A stretch of DNA of 30,959 nucleotides from JANNOG01 sp050329415 (GTDB lineage: Bacteria; Actinomycetota; Actinomycetes; Actinomycetales; JBBAYJ01), in contig JBHJOS010000159.1 in NCBI GenBank assembly GCA_050329415.1, positions 1 through 30,959 of the forward strand, given 5' to 3'. The notes beneath the pieces were generated by a model that was not told the origin of the DNA, made no database searches, and saw only the letters and a program-made list of their open reading frames with translations. This document shows positions 18,826 to 26,227 of the stretch, piece by piece. Positions within the stretch are counted from its first letter, which is position 1. The number at the start of each line of letters is the position of its first letter. The translations under genes were made by a program, and so were the position numbers.

Positions 18826-19326
18826 TCAGCAGACGTTCGGGTTGATGCGCGACGTGCTGTACCGGAACCTCGTCGGGGGTGCATTGGGGTCCAGCGTGTC
18901 CCGCACAGTCGCGGTGGCCACCGACCCTCCACTCCAAGTGCAGTTGCTCGACCGGGCGTTCGAGTACCGCCACGAGATCAGATCCGCGCCGTCCCGGGTG
19001 TACTTGAAACCGACACGGATGATCCGCTCGGAGCCGTACCTGTTGCCAGCGGCGTAAGCCGAGCCGTCGTACCAGTACTGCAGGCGTTCCCGACTGCGTG
19101 CGTAACTCGATCCCCAGTCGTAGCTCACGTTCCTCAGGGTGGCGCCTCCAGCGCTGTCCAGAGGAAGCTCCCCCTCCTCGACGACGAGGCCGTCCTCGGG
19201 GCCGTAAGTTCGGCCGTCAATCACGATGTCGGACTCCTCGACGGCATCAGCGGTGGCCGTTGGGGTCAAACCTGCGATCATGAGTCCTGCGATCATCACG
19301 ATCGCCGACGCTGAGCGTGTGCGCAT
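18826..19326 (-). CDS. Secreted protein of unknown family; candidate bacteriocin-like product
   Basis: A 166-residue precursor with a clear Sec signal peptide: the basic start MRTRS, a hydrophobic core AIVMIAGLMIAGL, and likely cleavage after PTATA or PTATADA. The mature part is Tyr/Ser/Arg-rich, apparently beta-structured, and has only two Cys, one mid-chain (SSNCTWSGG) and one as the very last residue (INPNVC), so a disulfide is plausible. I recognise no domain. It is the first gene of an operon with two overlapping FtsX-like permeases and an ATPase, the layout of lactococcin-972-type loci. The classic Lcn972 motifs (GTW, YSNYxH, terminal AYY) are absent. It could be a new bacteriocin class, a sensed or exported factor, or a substrate-binding partner. 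GGGGAAG lies six bases before the ATG. Confidence 0.8.
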   Translation of the reverse strand: MRTRSASAIVMIAGLMIAGLTPTATADAVEESDIVIDGRTYGPEDGLVVEEGELPLDSAGGATLRNVSYDWGSSYARSRERLQYWYDGSAYAAGNRYGSERIIRVGFKYTRDGADLISWRYSNARSSNCTWSGGSVATATVRDTLDPNAPPTRFRYSTSRINPNVC

Positions 19327-19384
19327 CCTCGCTTCCCCGTTCAGAGTATCGATGACGATCTCCGCGTCACCATCGACGACTGTG

Positions 19385-19412
19385 AGTCTATGTCACGCGC
19401 CCGGCAGGTCAA
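19385..19412 (-). promoter_or_regulatory. Sigma70-type promoter of the secreted-protein/ABC operon
   Basis: On the minus strand TTGACC (19407-19412) is followed after 16 bases by TAGACT (19385-19390), a good vegetative -35/-10 pair. Predicted transcription starts near 19378, giving a leader of about 50 nt before the ATG at 19326. The -35 box lies inside the last codons of the WYL gene ending at 19393, so the operon has its own promoter. A second AT-rich hexamer GATACT (19345-19350) is too close to the start codon to be preferred. Confidence 0.55.
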
Positions 19413-20451
19413 GGGGTTGCATCACTCCGTTGACCAGGCCGTGGTGGGCCAGCAGCCGGCGTGCGGTGTCGACGTCGGCGTCGCGCAGGTCCGGCGGCGA
19501 CAGCACGGCGGCCCCCGGCCCGGCCACCGCCACCATGAGCCCGACCCGGTCCCGGACCGGGGGGACGACATGGGCGGTGAGCTCGACGTCCTCGTCGTCC
19601 GCCCGGCCGCGCTCGATCCGCTCCGCGAACCGCTCGACCACCCACTCCCGGTCGAGGGGGACCAGCAGCCGCACCGCCGTCGTCCGCCGGCCGCGCGCGA
19701 TGGCCTTCTCGACGTCGGGCGGCGGGGTGAAGTGCTCGTCGAGCTCCTCGAGGTCCCGGATGCCGGCGACCAGGAAGGTGCGCACCGCCCCTTCCCGGTC
19801 CAGGGCGGCGCCGTCCAGCTCGAAGCCGCGGCGGGTGCTGGTCAGCCGGTACGGCTCCACGACCCGGGTGTGCACGCCCGGGTCCCAGGCGCGGGCGTAG
19901 GTGAAGCGCACCCGGTGCCGGCGCCGGACGGCCGCCGCGAGGCGCGCCGCGAGGTCGGAGCCGGGCGGCGCGGCGTCGTCGGCGGTGTGCGGCAGCAGGG
20001 TGTCGCGCAGCCGGTCGACGGTGCGGCGCAGGACCTCGTTGTCCGGCTCGGTCCGGGCCATGTCCCAGGCCACCCGGTGGAGCAGCCCGAGCTGGTGGGC
20101 GTCGAGCAGCTCGACGCCGAGCTCGCTCAGCGGGTCGTCGCTGACCAGGCGGACCCGGGTGGCCCGGGCGGCGTCGGCGGCCGTCCCGTCCGGGCCGGCG
20201 AACTCGATGACAGAGGACCGGACGCCCCAGGCCCGGTCGGCGACGTCGGCGACGAAGAAGGTCGTGAGCTCCCGGCGGAGCTGGGCCTCGGGGACCCCGA
20301 CCAGCTCGGCCAGCCGCGGCAGCGGGAGCCCGTCGGGGTGGTGCCGGAGCAGGTCGAGCACCTGGGGGACGGCGGCGAACCGGCGCGCGTACTCCATCTT
20401 CCGGCCCACCGGCGCACTGTAGGTCGCGCAGGTGTGGCGCGGCCGGGCCAT
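19393..20451 (-). CDS. PafC-like WYL-domain transcriptional regulator
   Basis: A 352-residue protein with an N-terminal winged-helix region (RRFAAVPQVLDLLRHHPDGLPLPRLAELVGVPEAQLRREL) and a C-terminal WYL-type ligand-sensing domain. It follows the other WYL gene by 19 bases, the PafB-PafC arrangement in which paired WYL proteins control the DNA-damage response in mycobacteria (family knowledge). In the sensor domain the expected W-Y-L triad is FEL, in RRGFELDGAAL, so ligand or ssDNA recognition may differ. The ATG at 20451 is chosen; upstream residues in the same frame are a shadow of the neighbouring gene. No proteasome gene pafA is in the window. Confidence 0.85.
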   Translation of the reverse strand: MARPRHTCATYSAPVGRKMEYARRFAAVPQVLDLLRHHPDGLPLPRLAELVGVPEAQLRRELTTFFVADVADRAWGVRSSVIEFAGPDGTAADAARATRVRLVSDDPLSELGVELLDAHQLGLLHRVAWDMARTEPDNEVLRRTVDRLRDTLLPHTADDAAPPGSDLAARLAAAVRRRHRVRFTYARAWDPGVHTRVVEPYRLTSTRRGFELDGAALDREGAVRTFLVAGIRDLEELDEHFTPPPDVEKAIARGRRTTAVRLLVPLDREWVVERFAERIERGRADDEDVELTAHVVPPVRDRVGLMVAVAGPGAAVLSPPDLRDADVDTARRLLAHHGLVNGVMQPLDLPGA

Positions 20452-20470
20452 CGCGGCGGGTCGCGGGCCG

Positions 20471-21412
20471 TCAGCGCAGGCCGGTGACGACGGCGGCCAG
20501 TTCCGCCCGGACCTCGGCGCGCAGCTCCTCCGGGCCGAGCAGGCGCACCCGGGTGCCGAGTTCGTAGAGGCGGGCCCGGAACGCGGCGCGGTGGGTGACC
20601 GGGATCCCGAGGACCACCGCCCCGTCCGCCTCGTCCCGCCGGGTCGACGGCCGACCCACGAGGTCGATGACATGGGGCACGTGCTCGGCCGAGGTGGCGA
20701 CCTCGGCGGTCAGCGGCGGATCCCGGTGCCAGGTCACCGGGTCGATGGAGACCCGCTCGCCCTCCGGCTCGGGCGCCAGCGCGGTGCCGGGCTCGTCGGA
20801 GCGGGCCTGGCTCATCCGGTCGAGCCGGAACAGCTTCGCGGGCCCCGGGGCGCAGGGATCCGGGGTGTCCTCCCGGCCCCGCAGATACCAGCCGCTGGTC
20901 CGGGGGTGCAGGGAGTCGGGGTGCACGGCCCGGGGCGCGTTCCGGTACCGGAACCTCAGCAGGCAGCGGTTCTCGACGGCGTGCAGCGCGAGGTCCAGCG
21001 GACCGGGGTCCGGAGCGACCGACACCACGGTGGCCTCGCCGGGGGGCGCGGGAGCCCCGGCGGCGGAGACCATCCGGGCCACCCGCGGCAGGCCCGCCAC
21101 CCGGGCGACGCGCTGCAGCTCCGCCTGCTCGTCGGGGGCGAAGCGCACCCGGAACCTCAGGTCCCCCGTGACGAGGCGGAACCGGGCGTCCTCCCCGGGG
21201 CCGGCCTCGTTGCGGATGTCCCAGCCGGCCCCGCGCAGCTGGTCGAGGTCGCGGGCGAGCTGGCGGCGCCGTCCGGCGGCGTCGCCCGCGCGGTACCCGG
21301 CGACCCGGATCAGCTCGGCGGCCGGCACCTGCCCCCCGGCCCGGGTGAGCACGAACAGGAGCTGCACGAGGCGTTCGCTCGCTCCGGTCGCCGGCGACGG
21401 GGAGATCGTCAC
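20471..21412 (-). CDS. PafB-like WYL-domain transcriptional regulator
   Basis: A 313-residue protein starting at GTG 21412. The N-terminal HTH region reads ASERLVQLLFVLTRAGGQVPAAELIRVAGY. The WYL motif is explicit in HPRTSGWYLRGRED, followed by the usual KLFRLDRM, and a WCX-type C-terminal extension ends near RLLGPEELRAEVRAELAAVV. It is the first gene of a two-gene operon with the PafC-like protein. Paired WYL proteins of this kind act as a heterodimer that activates LexA-independent DNA-repair genes in mycobacteria; whether that applies here is inference, because pafA is not adjacent and other WYL pairs exist in actinomycetes. Confidence 0.87.
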   Translation of the reverse strand: MTISPSPATGASERLVQLLFVLTRAGGQVPAAELIRVAGYRAGDAAGRRRQLARDLDQLRGAGWDIRNEAGPGEDARFRLVTGDLRFRVRFAPDEQAELQRVARVAGLPRVARMVSAAGAPAPPGEATVVSVAPDPGPLDLALHAVENRCLLRFRYRNAPRAVHPDSLHPRTSGWYLRGREDTPDPCAPGPAKLFRLDRMSQARSDEPGTALAPEPEGERVSIDPVTWHRDPPLTAEVATSAEHVPHVIDLVGRPSTRRDEADGAVVLGIPVTHRAAFRARLYELGTRVRLLGPEELRAEVRAELAAVVTGLR

Positions 21413-21536
21413 GGGACCAGCCTGACATCCGGTGGCCCGGCAGGCCCGGGTTCTCGATCCTCGGTCGTCCGATGCCGAGGCTCTGATGCGCACCACGGTG
21501 GACATCTCGGCCGACGCGGCCGCCGAGCACGACCGG

Positions 21537-22823
21537 TCAGCCGGCGGCGACCTCGACCAGGCGCTCGACCGGCACCGACCCGACCAGGACTCGGCCGTCG
21601 TCGGCGACCAGCACACTGACGAGGGCGGTGCGCAGCGCCTGCCCGCCGTCGACGGGCTCGAGCAGGCCCCCGAGAACGGCCTGGACCTCGGCGTCGTCAC
21701 CGGTGGAGGTGGCGTCCGGGCCGTCGGGCGCCCCCGCCGTGGCCTCGCCGGGCTCGCCGAGGACGGCCACGGCCGACCAGCCCTCACCGACGACCTCGAC
21801 GCCGCCATGGGCCTGGTCGCCCGACCGGTCGGGCCGCTCGGTCTCGTCGTCGCGGGCCTCGTCCGGTCCGGGCAGGACGTCCAGCCCCTCCAGGCCGAGG
21901 AGGTCGCCGAAGTCCCCCACCTCCGCGTCACGCACCGTGGCGCCCTCGGGGAACGCCTCGTCGAACACCTCGTCGCCCGGGGCGGCGAACTCGACGTCGG
22001 TGAAGCCGGTCTGGAACGCCGGACGACGCTGGTCGACCGCGAACACCTGGAAGCGCAGCGGGAGCCCGGTGTCGGCATCGACGGCCAGTACCATCCGGTC
22101 GACCAGGGTGGCGTCGTCGCGGGGGTCGGCCACCAGGACGTAGGCGTCCCGCCCGGCGACGACGGTGGGATCGTCGAGCCGGATCTCGGTCGACCCGTCC
22201 GCCTCCGCGACGAACCGTTCGGCCGCCTCGAGCGGCGTGAGGTCCTCGATCCCGGCGGTGGCGGTGTCGTCAGGTGCGGTGTCGTCAGGCAGCGCCCCGG
22301 CCCCGGGCGGGGTGAACCGGGTCACCGTGCCCGGGTCCGACGCGCCCCAGAACGACACGGCGTCCCCGTCGCGCACGACGGAGGCTCCCGCGATCGGGTC
22401 GTCGAGGTCGGCCCGGAACCGGTCGCCGGGGCCGTCGACCCACACCCGGAGCGAGTTCTCGCCGCCGAGCAGCCGGGTGAGGACACCGGCCGGGGATGCC
22501 TGCGAGGCCGGGTCGCCGGTCGCGCTCTGCCCGGAGTCGGTGCCGGTGTCGGAGTCGGTGTCGGTGTCGGTGCCGGCGTCCGCGGACGGCCCGGCGCCCG
22601 GCAGCTCGAAGCCCTCGGGCAGCTCGGGCAGGCCGAGGTCGGCGTCGGTTCGGACGGTCCCGCTCACCTGGTCCACCTCGGTCTCGACGACGAGCGCGAG
22701 GACCTCGGCGGCCGTCCGGTCGGCCAGGTCGGGGGACGAGGCGGCGGCGGCCGTGTACGCAGCGCCTCCGGTCACGAGGGCGATGACACCCAGCGGTGCC
22801 ACCCAGGCCAAGGTCTGTCGCAT
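21537..22823 (-). CDS. Secreted LolA/RseB-like protein
   Basis: A 428-residue exported protein with an N-terminal signal or anchor helix (WVAPLGVIALVTGGAAYTAAAA) and no lipobox Cys. A LolA/RseB-like beta fold is suggested by VDQVSGTVRTDADLGLP, NSLRVWVDGPGDRFRADL, VVAGRDAYVLVADPR and VLAVDADTGLPLRFQVFA. An Asp/Thr-rich linker of about 25 residues (around 78-103) is encoded by a 6-nt tandem repeat. C-terminal residues after about 340 form a poorly conserved region. Such proteins in actinomycetes are often annotated as sigma-E regulatory (RseB/MucB-like) or lipoprotein-carrier-like; no sigma or anti-sigma gene is nearby, so the function is open. Confidence 0.8.
   Translation of the reverse strand: MRQTLAWVAPLGVIALVTGGAAYTAAAASSPDLADRTAAEVLALVVETEVDQVSGTVRTDADLGLPELPEGFELPGAGPSADAGTDTDTDSDTGTDSGQSATGDPASQASPAGVLTRLLGGENSLRVWVDGPGDRFRADLDDPIAGASVVRDGDAVSFWGASDPGTVTRFTPPGAGALPDDTAPDDTATAGIEDLTPLEAAERFVAEADGSTEIRLDDPTVVAGRDAYVLVADPRDDATLVDRMVLAVDADTGLPLRFQVFAVDQRRPAFQTGFTDVEFAAPGDEVFDEAFPEGATVRDAEVGDFGDLLGLEGLDVLPGPDEARDDETERPDRSGDQAHGGVEVVGEGWSAVAVLGEPGEATAGAPDGPDATSTGDDAEVQAVLGGLLEPVDGGQALRTALVSVLVADDGRVLVGSVPVERLVEVAAG
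22534..22581. repeat. 6-nt tandem repeat (about 8 units) inside the LolA/RseB-like gene
   Basis: Eight consecutive hexamers of the form G(A/T/C)GTCG/GTGCCG vary slightly and encode the Thr-Asp/Ser-Asp repeat of the linker on the minus strand. Because units are 6 nt, gain or loss of copies would keep the frame and only change linker length. Confidence 0.6.
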
Positions 22824-22939
22824 GACCTGACAGTACGTCGCCCGCCTGCGAGGATCCCTGGGGTTGTCCCCCGGCCGGGCCTGGCGGCAACCGGACAGGT
22901 GGTCCTTCGGGCATCACGAGGGCGCTCGCCCGGCGGGAC

Positions 22940-24133
22940 TCACGGACGCAGGAGCGAGCCGGCGATCCCGGTGAGGACCCGCCCGGTCAACAGCCCCCGG
23001 CCGAGACCCAGTTCGACGAGGTCGTCGAAGGCACGCCGGTCCCGGCCCGCCGCTCCCAGGCCCGCACCCACGACGCCGGGCACCCGGGCCAGGGTCGCGG
23101 TCGCGGTTGTGTGGCGCAGGTGCCGGCCCAGCAGCCGACCCAGGTCGACCCGGTACCGCCGGCCCGGGTCGGCCGCCGTGACCGCCGCCCGGCCCGCGTG
23201 CGCGCCGGACAGCACGGCGTAGTAGATGCCCTCCCCGGTCATGGGGTTCACCAGCGACGCCGCGTCCCCGGCCAGCAGCACCGGCCCGTCCGGCTGCCGG
23301 GGCCGACGCGAGGACAGCGGAAGGTGGTGGGCACGCCACCGCTCGCCACCGGCGAGGGCACCTGGCAGCAGCCGGTCCAGACCGTCGAGCAACCGGGCCC
23401 GGGTGAGTCGCCGACCCCCGCGCAGCACCTCCCCGTAGCCGACGTTGGCGGTCCCGTCACCGACCGGGAACGACCACGCGTACGCCGGCCAGTCCCGGGC
23501 GGCGAAGACGATGCGCTGCTCCCCGGCCAGGTCGGCGCGGACCGGCGCGTACCCGCGGATGGCGACGGCGGTGTGGCCGTCACCGTTGCCGGCGAACCCG
23601 AGCCTGCGCCGCAGCGTCCCGTTGGCGCCGTCGGCGACGACCACCGCCCGGGCCGCGACCTCCGCGCCGCCGGCGCTCACCGTGACCCGGGTGCCATCCG
23701 GCGCCGGGGTGAGGCGGAGGTCCCGTGCCGTCGCGCACCGCCACTCGGCGCCAGCGTCCAGGGCCGCGGTGACGAGGCGCGCGTCGAGGACCTCCCGCGG
23801 GACGACGTGGGCGGGGCGGGCCATGTCGCCGGCGACCTCCGGCCCCGGGCGCTGCGCCGTCCCGGCGTACCCGAGGTGCAGCCGGGCGACCGGCGGGTGG
23901 CCCCGGGTGATGTCGCGGACACCGAGCCCCGCGAGCACGTCGAGGGCGTGCGGCGCCACGCCGTCGCCACACGGCTTGTCACGGGGGAAGTCGACCCGGT
24001 CGACGAGCAGGACGCGGGCCTCGGGGCGGGCCTGCCGGGCGGCGACGGCGGCGGCTGCACCCGCCGGGCCGGCACCCACCACCACGAGGTCCCATGCGGT
24101 CCGGCGACCTGTCCGTCCACTCATGCCGCTCAT
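22940..24133 (-). CDS. Geranylgeranyl-reductase-family FAD-dependent oxidoreductase
   Basis: A 397-residue flavoprotein of the geranylgeranyl reductase group. The FAD-binding Rossmann motif DLVVVGAGPAGAAAAV is at about 15-30. The family signature DFPRDKPCGDGVAPHALDVL is at about 48-67. The second FAD motif GPVLLAGDAASLVNPMTGEGIYYA is at about 284-307. Members reduce isoprenoid double bonds in chlorophyll or phytol, archaeal lipids, or menaquinone side chains (as mycobacterial MenJ). The substrate here is not indicated; no isoprenoid or menaquinone gene is next to it. The ATG at 24133 is preferred over 24124 because AGGCG lies upstream. It follows the low-complexity membrane protein gene boundary by 48 bases on the same strand. 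Confidence 0.9.
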   Translation of the reverse strand: MSGMSGRTGRRTAWDLVVVGAGPAGAAAAVAARQARPEARVLLVDRVDFPRDKPCGDGVAPHALDVLAGLGVRDITRGHPPVARLHLGYAGTAQRPGPEVAGDMARPAHVVPREVLDARLVTAALDAGAEWRCATARDLRLTPAPDGTRVTVSAGGAEVAARAVVVADGANGTLRRRLGFAGNGDGHTAVAIRGYAPVRADLAGEQRIVFAARDWPAYAWSFPVGDGTANVGYGEVLRGGRRLTRARLLDGLDRLLPGALAGGERWRAHHLPLSSRRPRQPDGPVLLAGDAASLVNPMTGEGIYYAVLSGAHAGRAAVTAADPGRRYRVDLGRLLGRHLRHTTATATLARVPGVVGAGLGAAGRDRRAFDDLVELGLGRGLLTGRVLTGIAGSLLRP

Positions 24134-24181
24134 GGTCGCCTGGTGGGACCGGATCGTCCCCGGCGGGTCGGTCGCCCTGCG

Positions 24182-24934
24182 TCATCCGGGACGTCGTGGC
24201 GGGCCCGGAAGCCGGTGGGTCCAGCCCCGGCGGCTGTGCGCCATCAGCGCCCCCGCCGCCACGGACGCCACGAGGGCCACGACGATCCCCGCCAGGAGAA
24301 CCCCCTGACCGCCGACCGTCACGGCTGCCGCCGGAACCCTCGTGGACCCGACGTGGACACCGGGGAGTTCCCCGGAGGTCGTCAGCGTGGACACCCCCAG
24401 GACCGCTGCGGGGTCGATGGCCGGGGCGGCACCGTCCGTCGCGGCGGAACCGGCGGGGGCGCCCGCCGCAGACCCGGCCGGAGGTTCGTTCCCCCCGGGC
24501 GGGACCGGCCCGCCTCGCCCGGGCCCGGCCTCCGGGGAGGCTGCCGTCGTCGGCCCCGGCGTGGTCACCGGGGCGGTCGGCGACGGCAGCGGAGCGGCGG
24601 GGGGCGGGTCCGCGACCTCGTCCCGCCCCCCGGGGCCACCCGGCCCGGGAGCCCCCGGACCGCCCGTCGACGTCGGCTCCACCGGCCCGGCATCGGTGTC
24701 CGGTGGCGGATCCACCAGCACGGCCACGGTGTCGGACGAGCTGTCGGACGAGGTGTCGGGCGAGGTGTCGGACGGGGACTCGGACAGCGTCGCGGCCACG
24801 GCGGCGAGTGTGATGGGGCCCGGGGCGGCGACGGGGCTCCCGGACCACCCGGCCAGCAGCACGAGGGCCGAGCCGACCAGCACCACGATCAGGACGGGAC
24901 GCCGCCCCACCCTCGCTCCGCTGCTCCGTCGCAT
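24182..24934 (-). CDS. Hypothetical protein with two TM helices and a Pro/Gly/Ser/Thr-rich outer region
   Basis: A 250-residue protein from the ATG at 24934, which has GGAGA five bases upstream (the frame opens at 24973). An N-terminal helix (VLIVVLVGSALVLLAGW) follows basic residues. About 170 residues of low-complexity sequence rich in Pro, Gly, Ala, Ser, Thr and Asp come next, then a C-terminal helix (VLLAGIVVALVASVAAGALMA) and a basic tail SRRGWTHRLPG. It looks like a surface protein with a disordered, possibly glycosylated stalk and a C-terminal anchor, but has no LPxTG motif. The minus frame is preferred to the plus-strand frame over the same bases because only it has credible membrane helices. 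No family recognised. Confidence 0.65.
   Translation of the reverse strand: MRRSSGARVGRRPVLIVVLVGSALVLLAGWSGSPVAAPGPITLAAVAATLSESPSDTSPDTSSDSSSDTVAVLVDPPPDTDAGPVEPTSTGGPGAPGPGGPGGRDEVADPPPAAPLPSPTAPVTTPGPTTAASPEAGPGRGGPVPPGGNEPPAGSAAGAPAGSAATDGAAPAIDPAAVLGVSTLTTSGELPGVHVGSTRVPAAAVTVGGQGVLLAGIVVALVASVAAGALMAHSRRGWTHRLPGPPRRPG
24729..24788. repeat. 12-nt tandem repeat (5 units)
   Basis: Five units related to GTGTCGGACGAG run without gaps and encode the Ser/Asp/Thr-rich stretch (SPDTSSDSSSDT) just after the N-terminal helix of the minus-strand hypothetical protein. The last two units have diverged. Unit length is a multiple of three, so copy changes would keep the reading frame. Confidence 0.65.
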
Positions 24935-24990
24935 CCGACTCTCCATCGCTCTGCGTGGTCGACGGTGCGACAATAAGTGAAGTTGTTCCT

Positions 24991-25009
24991 CTCGGAGGGG
25001 ATTTCCGAG
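24991..25009 (-). terminator. Weak hairpin after the antiporter gene
   Basis: CTCGGA (24991-24996) and TCCGAG (25004-25009) pair around a 7-nt loop, 13 bases beyond the antiporter stop in the direction of its transcription. The stem is short and lacks a clear U-tract, so termination here is tentative. The flanking 24961-25021 stretch is unusually AT-rich for the window. Confidence 0.3.
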
Positions 25010-25021
25010 GCGGCGGGGCGA

Positions 25022-26227
25022 TCAAGTCCCGACCGACGCCCCCGGGGGCTCCCGCCGCAGCATCCGGTCCGCGATCGGGTCCGCCGCCTTCATGAGGAGC
25101 GGGCCGACGACGGCCAGGACGAGGACGTAGCAGGCGGCCAGGGCGGTGAGGACCACGCCCTCAGGTCCCAGCGCCGGAGCGGCCAGGCCCGCGATGATGA
25201 TGCTGAACTCGCCCCGAGCCACCAGCGCCGCTCCTGCCCGGACCCGGCCCCGGACGGCAACGCCCGCCGCGCGGGCCGCCTGCCAGCCTGTGGCGATCTT
25301 GGTGATGGCGGTGACCGCGGCCAGGATCAGGGCGGGTCCGAGCACCGGGCCGAGGGAGCCCGGGTCGATCTGGAGGCTGAAGAAGACGAAGAACACCGCG
25401 GCGAAGAAGTCCCGCAGCGGGGCGAGCACCTCCCGCGCGGCGTCCGCCACCTCCCCCGACACCGCCACCCCGACGAGGAAGGCCCCGACCGCCGCGCTCA
25501 CCTGGACGGACTCGGCCAGGCCGCCGATGAGCAGGGTGAGCCCGACGAGCACCAGCGACAGCAGCTCCGGGCGGGCCGGGAGCAGACCCGACAACCGCTC
25601 GCCGAACTTCAGGGTGACGATGAGGACGGCGATCAGGGCGCCGAGCGCGGCGCCGACCAGGCCGGCCCCGGCCAGCCATCCCGCGCCGGCCAGCGCCACC
25701 GTGAGGATCGGCAGGTAGACCGCCATCGCGAGGTCCTCCAGGACCAGCACGCCCAGGACGGCGGGGGTCTCGCGGTTGCCGAGCCGGCCGAGGTCCTGCA
25801 ACGCCTTGGCGATGATGCCGGAACTCGAGATCCAGGTGATCCCGGCGAGCGCGAGCGCGCCCAGCCACCCGAGGCCCAGCACCAGGCCGGCGACGAACCC
25901 GGGCGTGGCGTTGAGCACAAGGTCGACGACGCCGGTGGGCGCCTGCCGCCGCAGGCTGCCCACCAGCTCGTCCGCCGTGAACTCCAGGCCCAGGGCGAGC
26001 AGGAGCAGCAGGACCCCGATCTCGCTGCCCACCCGCAGGAACTCCTCGCTGGCGTCGAACGCCACGATCCCGCCCTCGCCGAAGGCGAGGCCGGCCAGGA
26101 GGAACAGCGGCACAGCCGGCAGGTCGAAGCGGGCCGCCACCGCGGCCAGGATGGACAGGCCGAGGACGACCAGGCCGAGTTCGAGCAGGAGCAGGCTGAG
26201 CCCTTCGGACCCCGCGGCGAAGATCAT
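25022..26227 (-). CDS. CPA2-family cation/proton antiporter (KefB/KhtU-like)
   Basis: A 401-residue polytopic protein with about 12 helices and the Na+/H+ exchanger fold. Typical elements are EIGVLLLLLALGLEFTADELV, ITWISSSGIIAKAL (discontinuous helix) and VLGVLVLEDLAMAVYLPIL, where ED is the ion-binding acidic position. VAVRGRVRAGAALVARGEFSIIIAG follows later. There is no C-terminal TrkA-N domain, which fits the presence of a separate regulatory subunit gene directly upstream (ATGA overlap at 26224-26227). By analogy with KhtTU it would exchange K+ or another monovalent cation for H+ in pH or electrophile stress; the ion is not determined by sequence. Confidence 0.92.
   Translation of the reverse strand: MIFAAGSEGLSLLLLELGLVVLGLSILAAVAARFDLPAVPLFLLAGLAFGEGGIVAFDASEEFLRVGSEIGVLLLLLALGLEFTADELVGSLRRQAPTGVVDLVLNATPGFVAGLVLGLGWLGALALAGITWISSSGIIAKALQDLGRLGNRETPAVLGVLVLEDLAMAVYLPILTVALAGAGWLAGAGLVGAALGALIAVLIVTLKFGERLSGLLPARPELLSLVLVGLTLLIGGLAESVQVSAAVGAFLVGVAVSGEVADAAREVLAPLRDFFAAVFFVFFSLQIDPGSLGPVLGPALILAAVTAITKIATGWQAARAAGVAVRGRVRAGAALVARGEFSIIIAGLAAPALGPEGVVLTALAACYVLVLAVVGPLLMKAADPIADRMLRREPPGASVGT

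Noticed and set aside
18826..19326. Assignment of the secreted protein as a lactococcin 972 homologue
   Set aside because: The locus layout fits, but the mature sequence lacks the characteristic GTW, YSNYxH and terminal aromatic motifs, so the family name is not applied.
24342..24980. Plus-strand 212-residue frame opposite the stalk-like protein
   Set aside because: Low-complexity Pro/Gly/Ser sequence without membrane helices or a ribosome-binding site; the minus strand has two proper membrane segments and a good Shine-Dalgarno sequence.
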